Shown: positions 8,486 to 17,400 of the stretch, piece after piece | Layout: each line of letters begins with the position of its first letter | Position numbering within the stretch: the stretch's first letter is position 1 | Notes under the pieces: generated by a model | Seen by the model: the letters and a program-made list of their open reading frames with translations, nothing else | Databases searched by the model: none | Told to the model about the DNA's origin: nothing | Assembly (NCBI GenBank): GCA_020634875.1 | Contig: JACKAX010000012.1 | Location: forward strand, 31,755-95,754 | DNA: 64,000 nucleotides | Direction of reading: 5' to 3' | Origin: Anaerolineales bacterium | Lineage (GTDB): Bacteria; Chloroflexota; Anaerolineae; Anaerolineales; JABWBV01 | Position numbers and translations under genes: made by a program

Positions 8486-9367
8486 ATGACCAAATACAAC
8501 CTCACTAATAAAACCATCATCGTCACGGGTGCAAACTCAGGGATTGGCAAAGCCGCCGCCGTCCAGCTCGCCCAGTTGGGGGCCAACGTAATTATGGCTT
8601 GTCGCAGTCTGGAGCGGGGGCAGAAAGCGCTTGAGGAGGTTCGCAAGGCCAGTGAGTCGAACACCGTGGAACTCATGCAAGTTGATATGTCTTCGCAGAA
8701 ATCCATTTGTGCCTTCGCCGATCAGTTCAAAGCTATCCACAATCGGCTCGATGTCCTCATCCATAACGCGGCGAACTTCGATCACACGTTGAAAAAAGCA
8801 ACGATGACCGAAGATGGTGTTGAAACCATCTTTGCCACGAACCACCTCGGCCCGTTTTTGCTCACGGATTTGTTGTTGGATACGCTCAAAGCGAGCAAAG
8901 GCCGGATCATCACCGTGGCTTCAAAAGGCTTGATGACCTATCCATTTCTGGACATCGAATTCGACAACCTGCAAGGCGAACGGAAATTCAACACCCAACA
9001 CGCTTATTATCTATCCAAACAGGCCCAAGTCATGTTCACCTTTGACCTTGCTGAGCGGCTAAAAGGAACAGGCGTATCGGTAAATTGTGTGCGCGTTGGC
9101 AACGTTGCTATTCTCGACGAGCGGCTGACTCACCTGCCCGGCTGGATGCTCAAAATGTACGAAATGAAGCGCAAATTTGCGATGACACCCGAAAAAATGG
9201 CTGAAACTTACGTCTGGCTTGCTGCTGATCCTATCGGAGCGAATACAACTAGTGGCTATTTTGATGCCCCCAATGTCCCCGTCAAAGCGAACAAAAACGC
9301 CTACAACCGTGAGACGCAAAAGCGGTTGTGGGATGTTAGCGAAAAAATGTTGAAGGTCAACAGATAA
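8486..9367 (+). CDS. Short-chain dehydrogenase/reductase (SDR)
   Basis: 293 residues from the ATG at 8486 (MTKYNLTNKTIIVTGANSG); an in-frame extension to 8438 runs through a tandem repeat and is unlikely. NAD(P)-dependent oxidoreductase of the retinol-dehydrogenase-like SDR type. Visible motifs are the TGANSGIGKA nucleotide loop, an N-A-A stretch (HNAANFD), and the YYLSK active site (YxxxK) about residue 170. The substrate is unknown. It lies between PadR and the ABC exporter on the same strand with gaps of about 60-80 nt, so partial cotranscription is possible. Confidence 0.9.
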   Translation: MTKYNLTNKTIIVTGANSGIGKAAAVQLAQLGANVIMACRSLERGQKALEEVRKASESNTVELMQVDMSSQKSICAFADQFKAIHNRLDVLIHNAANFDHTLKKATMTEDGVETIFATNHLGPFLLTDLLLDTLKASKGRIITVASKGLMTYPFLDIEFDNLQGERKFNTQHAYYLSKQAQVMFTFDLAERLKGTGVSVNCVRVGNVAILDERLTHLPGWMLKMYEMKRKFAMTPEKMAETYVWLAADPIGANTTSGYFDAPNVPVKANKNAYNRETQKRLWDVSEKMLKVNR

Positions 9368-9426
9368 ACAAAATAAAGCATCCTGTTTACCCTAATTTCC
9401 ATCTTTCCCCTCCAAAGGAACCTCTT

Positions 9427-10179
9427 ATGACCACCATTCAAACCCAATTCCTCACAAAAATCTATGGCTCCGGTGCTACAGCTGTTACGGCGCTGGATCA
9501 TGTTAGCCTGTCGATCAAGCCCGGCGAATTCGTCGCCATCATGGGGCCAAGCGGGTGTGGCAAATCCACGCTGCTCCATCTCCTGGGTGGGCTGGACAAG
9601 CCCACCGAAGGCAAGGTTCTCCTGGAAGGAACGCCAATAGAAACGATGTCCGACGATAAACTGACTGAACTCCGCCGCCGCAAGATGGGTTTCATCTTTC
9701 AATTCTTCAACCTGATCCCGGTGTTGACGGCTGTCGAAAATGCAGCCTTACCCATCACCCTCGATGGAGCTAAACCCGCAGATGCCAAAGCCAGAGCGAC
9801 CGAGTGGCTCACCCGATTTGGGTTGGGTGACCGCCTGAACAACCGCCCCGATCAGCTTTCTGGCGGCCAACAGCAGCGTGTCGCCATCGCCCGCGCCCTC
9901 GTTGCCGAACCGACCCTGATCCTCGCAGACGAACCTACCGGCAATCTTGATACCAGTTCCGGCGATGAAATTGCCAGTTTGCTTCGCAAGGTTTCGCAAG
10001 AATTCAATCGCACCGTCGTAATGGTCACACATGATCCCCGCATCGCTGCCTATGCGGACCGGATCATCTTCCTGAAAGATGGCAAGATGATTGACGAAAC
10101 CGCTTTCACCCGAACGGGAAGCGATAACGGAAAAAATGCGAATGTCGTTGCGGAAAAGATGAAAGCGATAGGGGATTGA
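9427..10179 (+). CDS. ABC transporter ATP-binding protein, LolD/MacB type
   Basis: 250 residues. Energises the exporter permease encoded at 10744. Walker A is GPSGCGKST (about residue 41), the Q-loop follows at [12 protein letters not shown], the signature is [15 protein letters not shown] (about 143), Walker B is [12 protein letters not shown] (about 163), and the H-loop is VTHDPR. The [13 protein letters not shown] stretch is typical of the LolD/MacB/FtsE subfamily. The last codons and the TGA stop lie inside an octamer repeat, and the partner permease is separated by a foreign-looking four-helix-bundle gene. Confidence 0.95.
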   Translation: MTTIQTQFLTKIYGSGATAVTALDHVSLSIKPGEFVAIMGPSGCGKSTLLHLLGGLDKPTEGKVLLEGTPIETMSDDKLTELRRRKMGFIFQFFNLIPVLTAVENAALPITLDGAKPADAKARATEWLTRFGLGDRLNNRPDQLSGGQQQRVAIARALVAEPTLILADEPTGNLDTSSGDEIASLLRKVSQEFNRTVVMVTHDPRIAAYADRIIFLKDGKMIDETAFTRTGSDNGKNANVVAEKMKAIGD

Positions 10180-10272
10180 GGGATTGAGGAATTGAGTGAT
10201 TGGGTGATTGAGTGAATGAGTGATTGAAGAATTTTCAATCACTCATTCACTCAATCACCCAATCAAAAAATC
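10173..10272. repeat. Octamer-repeat hairpin at the 3' side of the four-helix-bundle gene
   Basis: Degenerate 8-nt units (GATTGAGG, GATTGAGT, GAATGAGT) run for about 55 nt and then reverse. The arms 10198-10228 and 10234-10264 are perfectly complementary over 31 bp around a 5-nt loop. The repeat includes the stop codon of the ATPase gene and abuts the stop codon of the four-helix-bundle gene. Confidence 0.9.
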
Positions 10273-10274
10273 AC

Positions 10275-10622
10275 TCATTGTCTTGCGGTTTTACGAGAGG
10301 ATGACATGATTTTCATAATTTGCTCTGCTTCATCCAGTAAATCTGTCAATAGTTCAGGCTTCACTAGCCCCGCATCGCGGATAAGCTCAAGCCAGAAAAC
10401 ACTTTCATCCGCCTCCTCAACAACAATGGAAAGTTTAGAAATAAACATGGCTTTGTTTTGCGCCCGACAGACCGCCCGATAATTCGCGCCAACCGAAGTC
10501 GCTGATCGCAAAAGTTGTTTTCCAAGCACCTCAGACACATTTGATTTTGGCAATGATTGAACCAACTTAATTACCCGCAATGAAAACTTCCGTGTCCTCG
10601 CCCGCAATTCATCAGGATCCAT
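10275..10622 (-). CDS. Four-helix bundle protein (23S rRNA intervening-sequence / Avd-like family)
   Basis: 115 residues, antisense to the flanking ABC genes, with a strong GGAGGT site before the ATG at 10622. The pattern matches the S23/TIGR02436-type four-helix bundle family: an F-S-L-R-V-I-K-L-V-Q-S-L-P start, LGKQLLRSATSVGANYRA in helix 2, ISKLSIVVEEADESVFWLEL in helix 3, and a Lys/Ser-rich tail. Relatives occur in intervening sequences of 23S rRNA and as the Avd subunit of diversity-generating retroelements; no reverse transcriptase lies nearby. Both sides carry octamer-repeat hairpins, so the gene plus flanks look like one inserted unit splitting an ABC operon. Confidence 0.88.
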   Translation of the reverse strand: MDPDELRARTRKFSLRVIKLVQSLPKSNVSEVLGKQLLRSATSVGANYRAVCRAQNKAMFISKLSIVVEEADESVFWLELIRDAGLVKPELLTDLLDEAEQIMKIMSSSRKTARQ

Positions 10623-10639
10623 TTTTACCTCCGATTATT

Positions 10640-10735
10640 CAGTGATTGTGTGATTGAGAGATTGAGTGATTGCAATTATAAATCACACAATCACTCATTC
10701 AAAAAATCACACAATCACCAAATCACCCAATTAAA
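10640..10735. repeat. Octamer-repeat hairpin at the 5' side of the four-helix-bundle gene
   Basis: The same octamer vocabulary as the 3' side (GTGATTGT, GATTGAGT). Outer arms GTGATTGTGTGATT (10642-10655) and its complement (10705-10718), and inner arms GAGTGATTG (10664-10672) and CAATCACTC (10688-10696), form an interrupted hairpin. Further right-hand units continue to within 8 nt of the permease ATG. Confidence 0.88.
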
Positions 10736-10743
10736 GAAATCCC

Positions 10744-13299
10744 ATGAACCTCCAATTCACCCTTGCGCTCCGCTACCTCGGCGGACGCAGACTACGAACC
10801 TTTTTGACCACCCTCGCCATTGTTTTTGGCGTTTTGCTCATCTTTGGCATGAACACTATCATGCCTGCGTTTTTAGCTGCTTTCACAACAAACATTAAAG
10901 CTGCTGCAGGACAGGTGGATGCGACTATCACCAACAAAGCTGGAGAATCCTTCCCTGAGACGGTGGCGAATGATGTCGCCAGCGTGGATGGGGTTGTCTC
11001 CGTCAGCGCTACATTGGAACGAGCAATTAGCTTACCTGTGGATTACTTCGATCAAGACCCCGCGACCCCTGACCGGATTTCTACCGTTTCCCTCGTGGGC
11101 GTCACCCCGGACGTTTACCGTTCCATGACCACCGTCAACGTGATCGAAGGACGTTATCTGGAAGCGAACGATGGTGCGAATGCCGTCATCGCCCAATCCC
11201 TGGCGGAACCTGGCAACCTCAAACTGGGCGACACCCTCTCCATCCCCACCCCGACCGGAACGGCGGAATTGACCATCGTCGGCATCACTCCCCAACGGCT
11301 GATTCCCGGCAACGAGGAAGTGCTTGTCACGCTGTCCGAAGCACAAACGCTCCTCGATGCCGCGGGCAAAATCAACGTGATTGACGCGAACTTCAACACC
11401 GTAGATGCCACGCGCCGCACCGAGATCGAAAACGCCATCACGGCCAAACTGGGCAAAGCATACACCATCGGTGCCCTGCAAGCGGGCGCGGAAATCCTGC
11501 AAAATATCGGTGTCGCGCAGTCCATCTTCAACCTGTTGGGCGGGCTGGGGCTGTTGATGGGTGGCTTCATCATCTTCAACACCTTCCGCACCATCATCGC
11601 CGAACGCCGCCGCGACATCGGAATGCTCCGCGCGGTGGGGGCCAGCCGCAGCACGATCACCTGGCTAATTCTGATGGAAGGGGTGATTCAAGGCGTCATC
11701 GGTACCGCGGTGGGCATTTTGTTCGGCTATGGCTTTGGCGCAATGGCATTGAACGCGGTTGGTTCTATTGGACAACAATTTTTGAACGTGCAAGTTGGAA
11801 AACCCGCTGTAACCCCCGGCCTGTTGCTCGTTTCCATCATAATGGGGGTGGGAATTACCATTTTGGCGGGCGTGATCCCCGCGCGCGCGGCGAGCCGCAT
11901 CACCCCGTTGGAGGCGTTGCGTCCCACAGTGGCCGAAGTATCGCTCAAGCGGATGGCAGGGTTTGGCTTTTGGGCTGGAGTGGTGATGATTGCTCTCGCG
12001 GTCGGGGCACTCCTTTCAGGCAATGCAGGATTGATCAGCCTGGGTGCGTTTTTGTTTACCCTGGGGCTGATCGTGATCGCCCCCGCGCTGGTGAACCCGA
12101 TTGCGAATATCTTCGGCACTCTGACCGCGTACCTTTTCGCCCGGCAGGGGACGGCCCAACTCGCCGAGGGCAACCTTTCCCGCCAACCATCTCGCGCCGC
12201 GATCACCGCCTCCACGACGATGATCGCCCTGGCAATCCTGGTCATGGTCGGCACAATTCTGTCGAGCATCTCGCAGACCTTTACCAATATGCTGAGAAAT
12301 AGCTTGTCTAGCGACTATCTCCTGGTTCCGCCTTCTGTATCCCTATGGGGGTCGGACGTAGGCGCAAACCCGGAACTCGCGAACGATTTGCGTAAAGTTG
12401 ACGGGGTGCAGGTGGTCAGCAGTTTGCGCTTCGCCGCGACGCAGATCAACGAGGTGGCGGTTGGCTTGCTTGGCATCACGCCGGAAGATTATGTGCAAAC
12501 GAGTGGCCTGACCTTCATGGAGGGGGATGAGGTCGCCGCGTTCCAAGCGATGGAATCGGGGCGGGCGATGATCGTCAACGGCATTCTGGCCTCGGGCGCG
12601 GGCATCAAGGTCGGAGATGAAGTCAGCCTCCTGACCCCTACGGGCGAGCAAACGTACAAAATTGTCGCGCTGGCCTCCGACTATTTGAACGCTAAGACCA
12701 CGACCGGGTACATCTCCCAGGCGAATATGGCCACGGACTTTGGCCGCACGGAGGATGTCTTCATCCAACTAAACGTGAAAGACGGCGTGGATATCCCTGC
12801 TGTGGAAGCGGGCATCAAGAAAGCGATGGCCCAGTACCCGCAGTTCCGGCTGGTGTCGGGGCAGGAGTACCTGGACCAGAACATTGGTCTGTTCGATGCG
12901 ATTTTTGTCGGTTTCTATGCTATGCTGGTGTTTCTGTCGATCCCGTCACTGATTGCGATGATCAATACGTTGGCGATTGGTGTGATCGAACGCACGCGCG
13001 AAATCGGGATGCTCCGGGCTGTCGGCGCGACGCGCAGACAGGTTCGCACGATTATCCTGGCGGAGGCGTTGATCCTTGCCGCGATTGGTACGGCGTTTGG
13101 GTTGCTTTCCGGCTTGTATCTGGGGGTGATGGCAGTGAAATCGTTTGCGGCGCTCGGCTTCCCGATTGAGTATCTGTTCCCCGCAAATAGTCTGATTGCC
13201 GCCGCGGCAGGGGGGCTGATCTTCGGCGTGATCGCGGCGATTATCCCCGCGCGGCAGGCGGCAAAGATGAATGTGGTAGCGGCGTTGCGATTTGAGTAA
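10744..13299 (+). CDS. ABC transporter permease, MacB/FtsX family
   Basis: 851 residues. A membrane permease with a fused two-half architecture. An N-terminal membrane helix (about 18-42, TTLAIVFGVLLIFGMN) precedes a MacB periplasmic core domain (about 45-240), three membrane helices forming the first FtsX domain (about 265-385), a central membrane pair, a second extracytoplasmic domain (about 515-690), and a second FtsX domain (about 720-845). Both FtsX domains have the ERRRDIGMLRAVGAS / ERTREIGMLRAVGAT signature. With the ATPase at 9427 it forms a mechanotransmission-type exporter for lipoproteins, peptides or drugs; the substrate is unknown. Confidence 0.95.
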   Translation: MNLQFTLALRYLGGRRLRTFLTTLAIVFGVLLIFGMNTIMPAFLAAFTTNIKAAAGQVDATITNKAGESFPETVANDVASVDGVVSVSATLERAISLPVDYFDQDPATPDRISTVSLVGVTPDVYRSMTTVNVIEGRYLEANDGANAVIAQSLAEPGNLKLGDTLSIPTPTGTAELTIVGITPQRLIPGNEEVLVTLSEAQTLLDAAGKINVIDANFNTVDATRRTEIENAITAKLGKAYTIGALQAGAEILQNIGVAQSIFNLLGGLGLLMGGFIIFNTFRTIIAERRRDIGMLRAVGASRSTITWLILMEGVIQGVIGTAVGILFGYGFGAMALNAVGSIGQQFLNVQVGKPAVTPGLLLVSIIMGVGITILAGVIPARAASRITPLEALRPTVAEVSLKRMAGFGFWAGVVMIALAVGALLSGNAGLISLGAFLFTLGLIVIAPALVNPIANIFGTLTAYLFARQGTAQLAEGNLSRQPSRAAITASTTMIALAILVMVGTILSSISQTFTNMLRNSLSSDYLLVPPSVSLWGSDVGANPELANDLRKVDGVQVVSSLRFAATQINEVAVGLLGITPEDYVQTSGLTFMEGDEVAAFQAMESGRAMIVNGILASGAGIKVGDEVSLLTPTGEQTYKIVALASDYLNAKTTTGYISQANMATDFGRTEDVFIQLNVKDGVDIPAVEAGIKKAMAQYPQFRLVSGQEYLDQNIGLFDAIFVGFYAMLVFLSIPSLIAMINTLAIGVIERTREIGMLRAVGATRRQVRTIILAEALILAAIGTAFGLLSGLYLGVMAVKSFAALGFPIEYLFPANSLIAAAAGGLIFGVIAAIIPARQAAKMNVVAALRFE

Positions 13300-13324
13300 A
13301 AACGTTTCCCGTATTGCCTAGATG

Positions 13325-13364
13325 AAACATCCCATCCGGTTTTTTCCGAGTGGGATGTTTTTTA
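13325..13364 (+). terminator. Intrinsic terminator after the ABC permease
   Basis: AAACATCCCA (13325-13334) pairs with TGGGATGTTT (13351-13360), followed by more T. The next 300 bases to 13680 are A/T-rich with no gene or repeat that I can support. Confidence 0.85.
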
Positions 13365-13680
13365 TTTAGAGCATTGTGTTTTCCGTAAACCCAATGTTCA
13401 ATGATAAAATTTAGATTAATAAAAACTTAATTTTTTGATGGGGTATGTTCTATATTTATTGGGATTATTAAATTCTTATCCAGTTCATTTCATGGATGTG
13501 TTTAAGTACATTGATCACAATGCCTGAAATGTTGTTTTTGAAACGAGTTATGTTTTATCGAATGCTTTTCCCACTTAACTTTTTAAACTGATAAAAATAG
13601 GCCACCTGAAAAATCTTTTCTATTGTTTATTGGAAATCGTCTACAAATGGAGCATTTTGTATCATTGAACGAGGCCTGTA

Positions 13681-14310
13681 ATGAATGCTAATACACAAGA
13701 GATCATCCTGGGTTTCACAGAGGAAGTCATTCCGGAATGTCACCATGTGTGCTTAATCTATGATAATGAAGCGCAACGTCAAAAAATCGTTGTTGAATAT
13801 CTAGCGGCTGGTTTCAGACAGGGAGACTTAGTACGCTATTTTGCAGACACAACCTCACCAGAAGAGATTCGCCTTTGGCTCTCGGCAAGAGGTGTAGGAT
13901 TTCAGGAAGCTGAGGAAAAAGGAAATTTCGGGATTGTCAAAGCTGAGCAAGCCTATTGCCCTAGTGGACGCTTTAACCCGGAAGAAGTGATCGAGAATAT
14001 GCTTTCGCGCTATGCAATGGCGAAGGCGGCTGGCTATCATGGTTCACGAGTTTGTGGTGAATTGACCTGGGTGTTACAAGACATTTCTGGGGCTGAGCGC
14101 TTTCTGGAATATGAAAGCCGCATCAATATGATCACCGAAAAATTTCCTTATATTGGGATGTGTCAATATGATGCCCGACGTTTCGACGGGGCGACTTTAT
14201 TCAAAGTTCTCCAGGTGCATCCTTACATGATCGCAAAGGGCCGGGTAGTCAAAAATCCGTACTATTTGAAACCGGAAGAATTTTTTGGTCAAATAACAAC
14301 GAAAGAATGA
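13681..14310 (+). CDS. MEDS-domain sensory protein
   Basis: 209 residues. Resembles the MEDS domain (methanogen/methylotroph DcmR sensory domain): HHVCLIYDNEAQRQKIVVEY near the N-terminus, FRQGDLVRYFADTTSPEEI, and GSRVCGELTWVL followed by ERFLEYESRIN and the YIGMCQYDARRF strand. In this family the domain senses small molecules and is often fused to a histidine kinase or a DNA-binding domain. Here it stands alone, directly upstream of a large PAS kinase but separated from it by a terminator. It has no output domain, so a partner, perhaps that kinase, is inferred. Confidence 0.8.
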   Translation: MNANTQEIILGFTEEVIPECHHVCLIYDNEAQRQKIVVEYLAAGFRQGDLVRYFADTTSPEEIRLWLSARGVGFQEAEEKGNFGIVKAEQAYCPSGRFNPEEVIENMLSRYAMAKAAGYHGSRVCGELTWVLQDISGAERFLEYESRINMITEKFPYIGMCQYDARRFDGATLFKVLQVHPYMIAKGRVVKNPYYLKPEEFFGQITTKE

Positions 14311-14350
14311 AAAATTTTGATCAATTCAGCCTGACTCGAAAATTCCGAAA

Positions 14351-14392
14351 AAAAGAAGGCTGGGGGAAATACCCCCCAGCCTTCTTTTTTTT
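14351..14392 (+). terminator. Intrinsic terminator after the MEDS gene
   Basis: GAAGGCTGGGG pairs with CCCCAGCCTTC across a short loop, with A-run and T-run on either side. Confidence 0.9.
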
Positions 14393-14456
14393 CGGGGCTT
14401 GTGTGTATTTTGAATACTGAATTTTTTCGACTCCATGATCGTGAGGAAAAGTGCCT

Positions 14457-17400
14457 ATGAATCAAGATAAGAGAAATGCTGGCAAGGAAGATTGGCAAAC
14501 AGCCGATGCGCGGGTTCTGGGACAGCTTCTCGCGGCACAAAATATCCTGTTCACCTTGCCTGACAATCAAAGAATAGCCGAATTCTTTGCCCAGGCCCTG
14601 GTTACACTCCCTGGAGTTTCGTACTGCCGTGTTTGTTTGGGAGATGTGTCTATACAGGTCGGGGGAATACCGGATAACGTTTGTCTCAAATGTGAAGAAC
14701 TTAGAAAAGCCATTAAAGAAACGATTACATTTTTCCCTGAAATCAAGTGTGAACTAAGTGAGAAACCCAATATCTATTCCCACACAATCCAGTCTGGTGA
14801 ACACCATTTTGGTTTTTTTACTATCCAAGCCTCGGCTTCGAATATCTTTGATGTGTATTGGCCTTTTGTAGGGAACCTTGCAAATTATGTCGCCCTTTCA
14901 TTGGAAAATAGATACCATAAGGACTTGTTACAAAAGGCTCACGATCAGATGGAAAAGAAGGTTGTAGAGCGCACCCTAGCATTGGAAAATGCCAATATCC
15001 ATCTTCAACAAGAAATCGAGCTCAAACAACAGACAGCAGAGGCCTTACGCGCAAGCGAGGAGCGTTACCGAACCCTGGTTGAACAAGCCAGTGACGGAAT
15101 TTTTGTCGCCGATGCACAAGGGAATTACCTGGATGTCAACCCCACTGGTTGTAATATGTTGGGGTATACACGCGAGGAAATTCTCAAGTTGAATATGCGA
15201 GACCTGGCCAGTATGACCAGCCAGGCAGAGAGACCATTGCAGTTCGACGATTTATATGCGGGGAAAGATCTTCTCTCAGAGCGATTACTGGTTACCAAAA
15301 GTGGCGCATTCCTCCCCGTTGAGATTAGCGGGAAAGCATTGGACAACGGCCATCTCCTGGGCATTGTCCGCGATATCACCGAGCGGAAGCAAGCTGAACA
15401 GGCTCTTAAACGATTGAATCGTGAACTGCGCGCGATTAGCAACTGTAACCAGACCCTTCTCAGGGCAGAGGATGAACAAGCTCTATTGGACGATATTTGC
15501 AAGATCGTTTGTCACGAGGCAGGGTATGTTATGGCGTGGGTAGGGTACGAGGAAGAGGACAAACGAATACGCCCGGTTTCCTGGGCTGGAGATGAGATGG
15601 GGTATCTGATGAATACAGAGATTTTCTGCGATGGGACAGACCAAAACCCAGCTGGATTGGCCCTTAAGAGTGGTCAAAGTGTTTCTATCCAGGATTTCTT
15701 TGTCGTCACTAACAAAATCTGGGGTGAACAGGCGTTGCAACGTGGTTATCGTTCCTGTCTTGCGCTTCCTTTGTTAAATGAAAACAAAAAGACATTTGGC
15801 GTTTTTACAATTTACGCTACAGAATCTAACGTATTTACCCCGGAAGAAATCCAGCTTTTAGAAGAACTTGCGGGAGATTTAGCTTTTGGTATCACCGTTT
15901 TACGCGCACGCGCCGAGCGTAAACAAACAGATGAACAACTCCGTAAAAGTGAGCACCTTTTCCGTGCCCTGGTTGAGAACTCGCCAGATTTTATTGCCCG
16001 TTATGACCGCGAATACCGCCGGATTTACGTCAACCCGGCTATTCAGGCGCTATTCACGATCCCAGCGGGAGAAACACTTGGCCGGACCCCTACAGATCGG
16101 ACACCGCTTTATGCACCCAAAGTCTATATTGAGCATCTCCAAAAAACCATTGAGACCGCCAGTGAAAGTACTTTAGAGACTCCTTTTCGAACAGCCCAAG
16201 GCGAGATGCACTGGGGTCAAATTCGATTTGTGCCTGAATTCGACTCGGATGAAAACGTAACCTCTGTGCTTGCGATTGGGCGAGACATCCATGAAATTAA
16301 GGAAAATGAGCGCCGTTTTCGTATGCTGGCAGAAAATTTCCCCGATTTCGTGATGCGGTTCGTTCGCGATGGGCGGTGTACCTATGCTAACCCTGCTGTT
16401 GAAGCTGCGCTTGGGAATATGGTCGGTCAAATGTTATCTGAATTTCTCCGATACGAGGATACAGACCAGAAAGATGTCATGTCAACGCAGATTCAACGTG
16501 TCTTTGACGAAGGTATTCCAAACCAATCAGAAAGATATTGGGATACCGAAAGGGGTTCTCGAATCTTCGAAATTCGAAATGCACCAGAGAAAGATGCTGC
16601 TGGTGATGTCGTTAGTGTGCTGAGTATTGCCCGCGATGTTACTGAACAAAAACGGATAGAACAGGAGCATCTGGCTCATTTACGGTTTCTAGAAAGTCTG
16701 GATATGGTTAACCGTGTGATCCAGGGAACCAATTATCTCGAAGAAATGATGAGGAACGTCCTTGACGTTATTTTGTCCATCTTTGATTGTGATCGGGCCT
16801 GGCTTGTTTATCCATGTGACCCGGAAGTTCAGAAGTGGCAGACCCCGATGGAACGTACTCGCCCAGAATATCCTGGAGTGCTCCCCATTGGGGTAGAGCT
16901 TCCTTTAGACCCAGTTGGAGCCGAGGTTTTTCGTATTTTGAGAGCGGCAAATCGTCCAGTGCAATTTGGCATAGGGGGCGAACACCCTGTGCCAGAAGTG
17001 ATGTTCCAAGTTTTTCGCGTGCAATCTTTTATCGCGATGGCGCTTTATCCAAAAGTAGGATTGCCGTGGTCGTTTGGATTGCATCAGTGTACTTACGCGC
17101 GCATCTGGACTCTAGAAGAAGAAAGACTCTTACAAGAAATAGGACGCCGGTTGGCAGATGCCCTAACCAGTTTGTTGGCCTATCAAGACTTACAAGAAAG
17201 TGAACGTAAACTAGGGGAGGCAGAGCGCATGGCCCATGTGGGATATTGGGTTCGAGATTACGTGACGGATTTGATCACCCTGTCCGATGAAGCCTGTCGT
17301 ATCTTTGGCCTTCCCTTGGAGAGACAAAAAGAATATGACCTGAAGCGCTGGCATGAACAATGGCAAAACCTGATCTATCCGGAGGATCGGAGCAGAGCAG

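Noticed and set aside
10173..10280. CRISPR array
   Set aside because: The repeats are 8-nt, adjacent and inverted, with no spacers and no cas genes.
10275..10622. Diversity-generating retroelement accessory gene (avd)
   Set aside because: No reverse transcriptase, template repeat or variable repeat is nearby; only the protein family is related.
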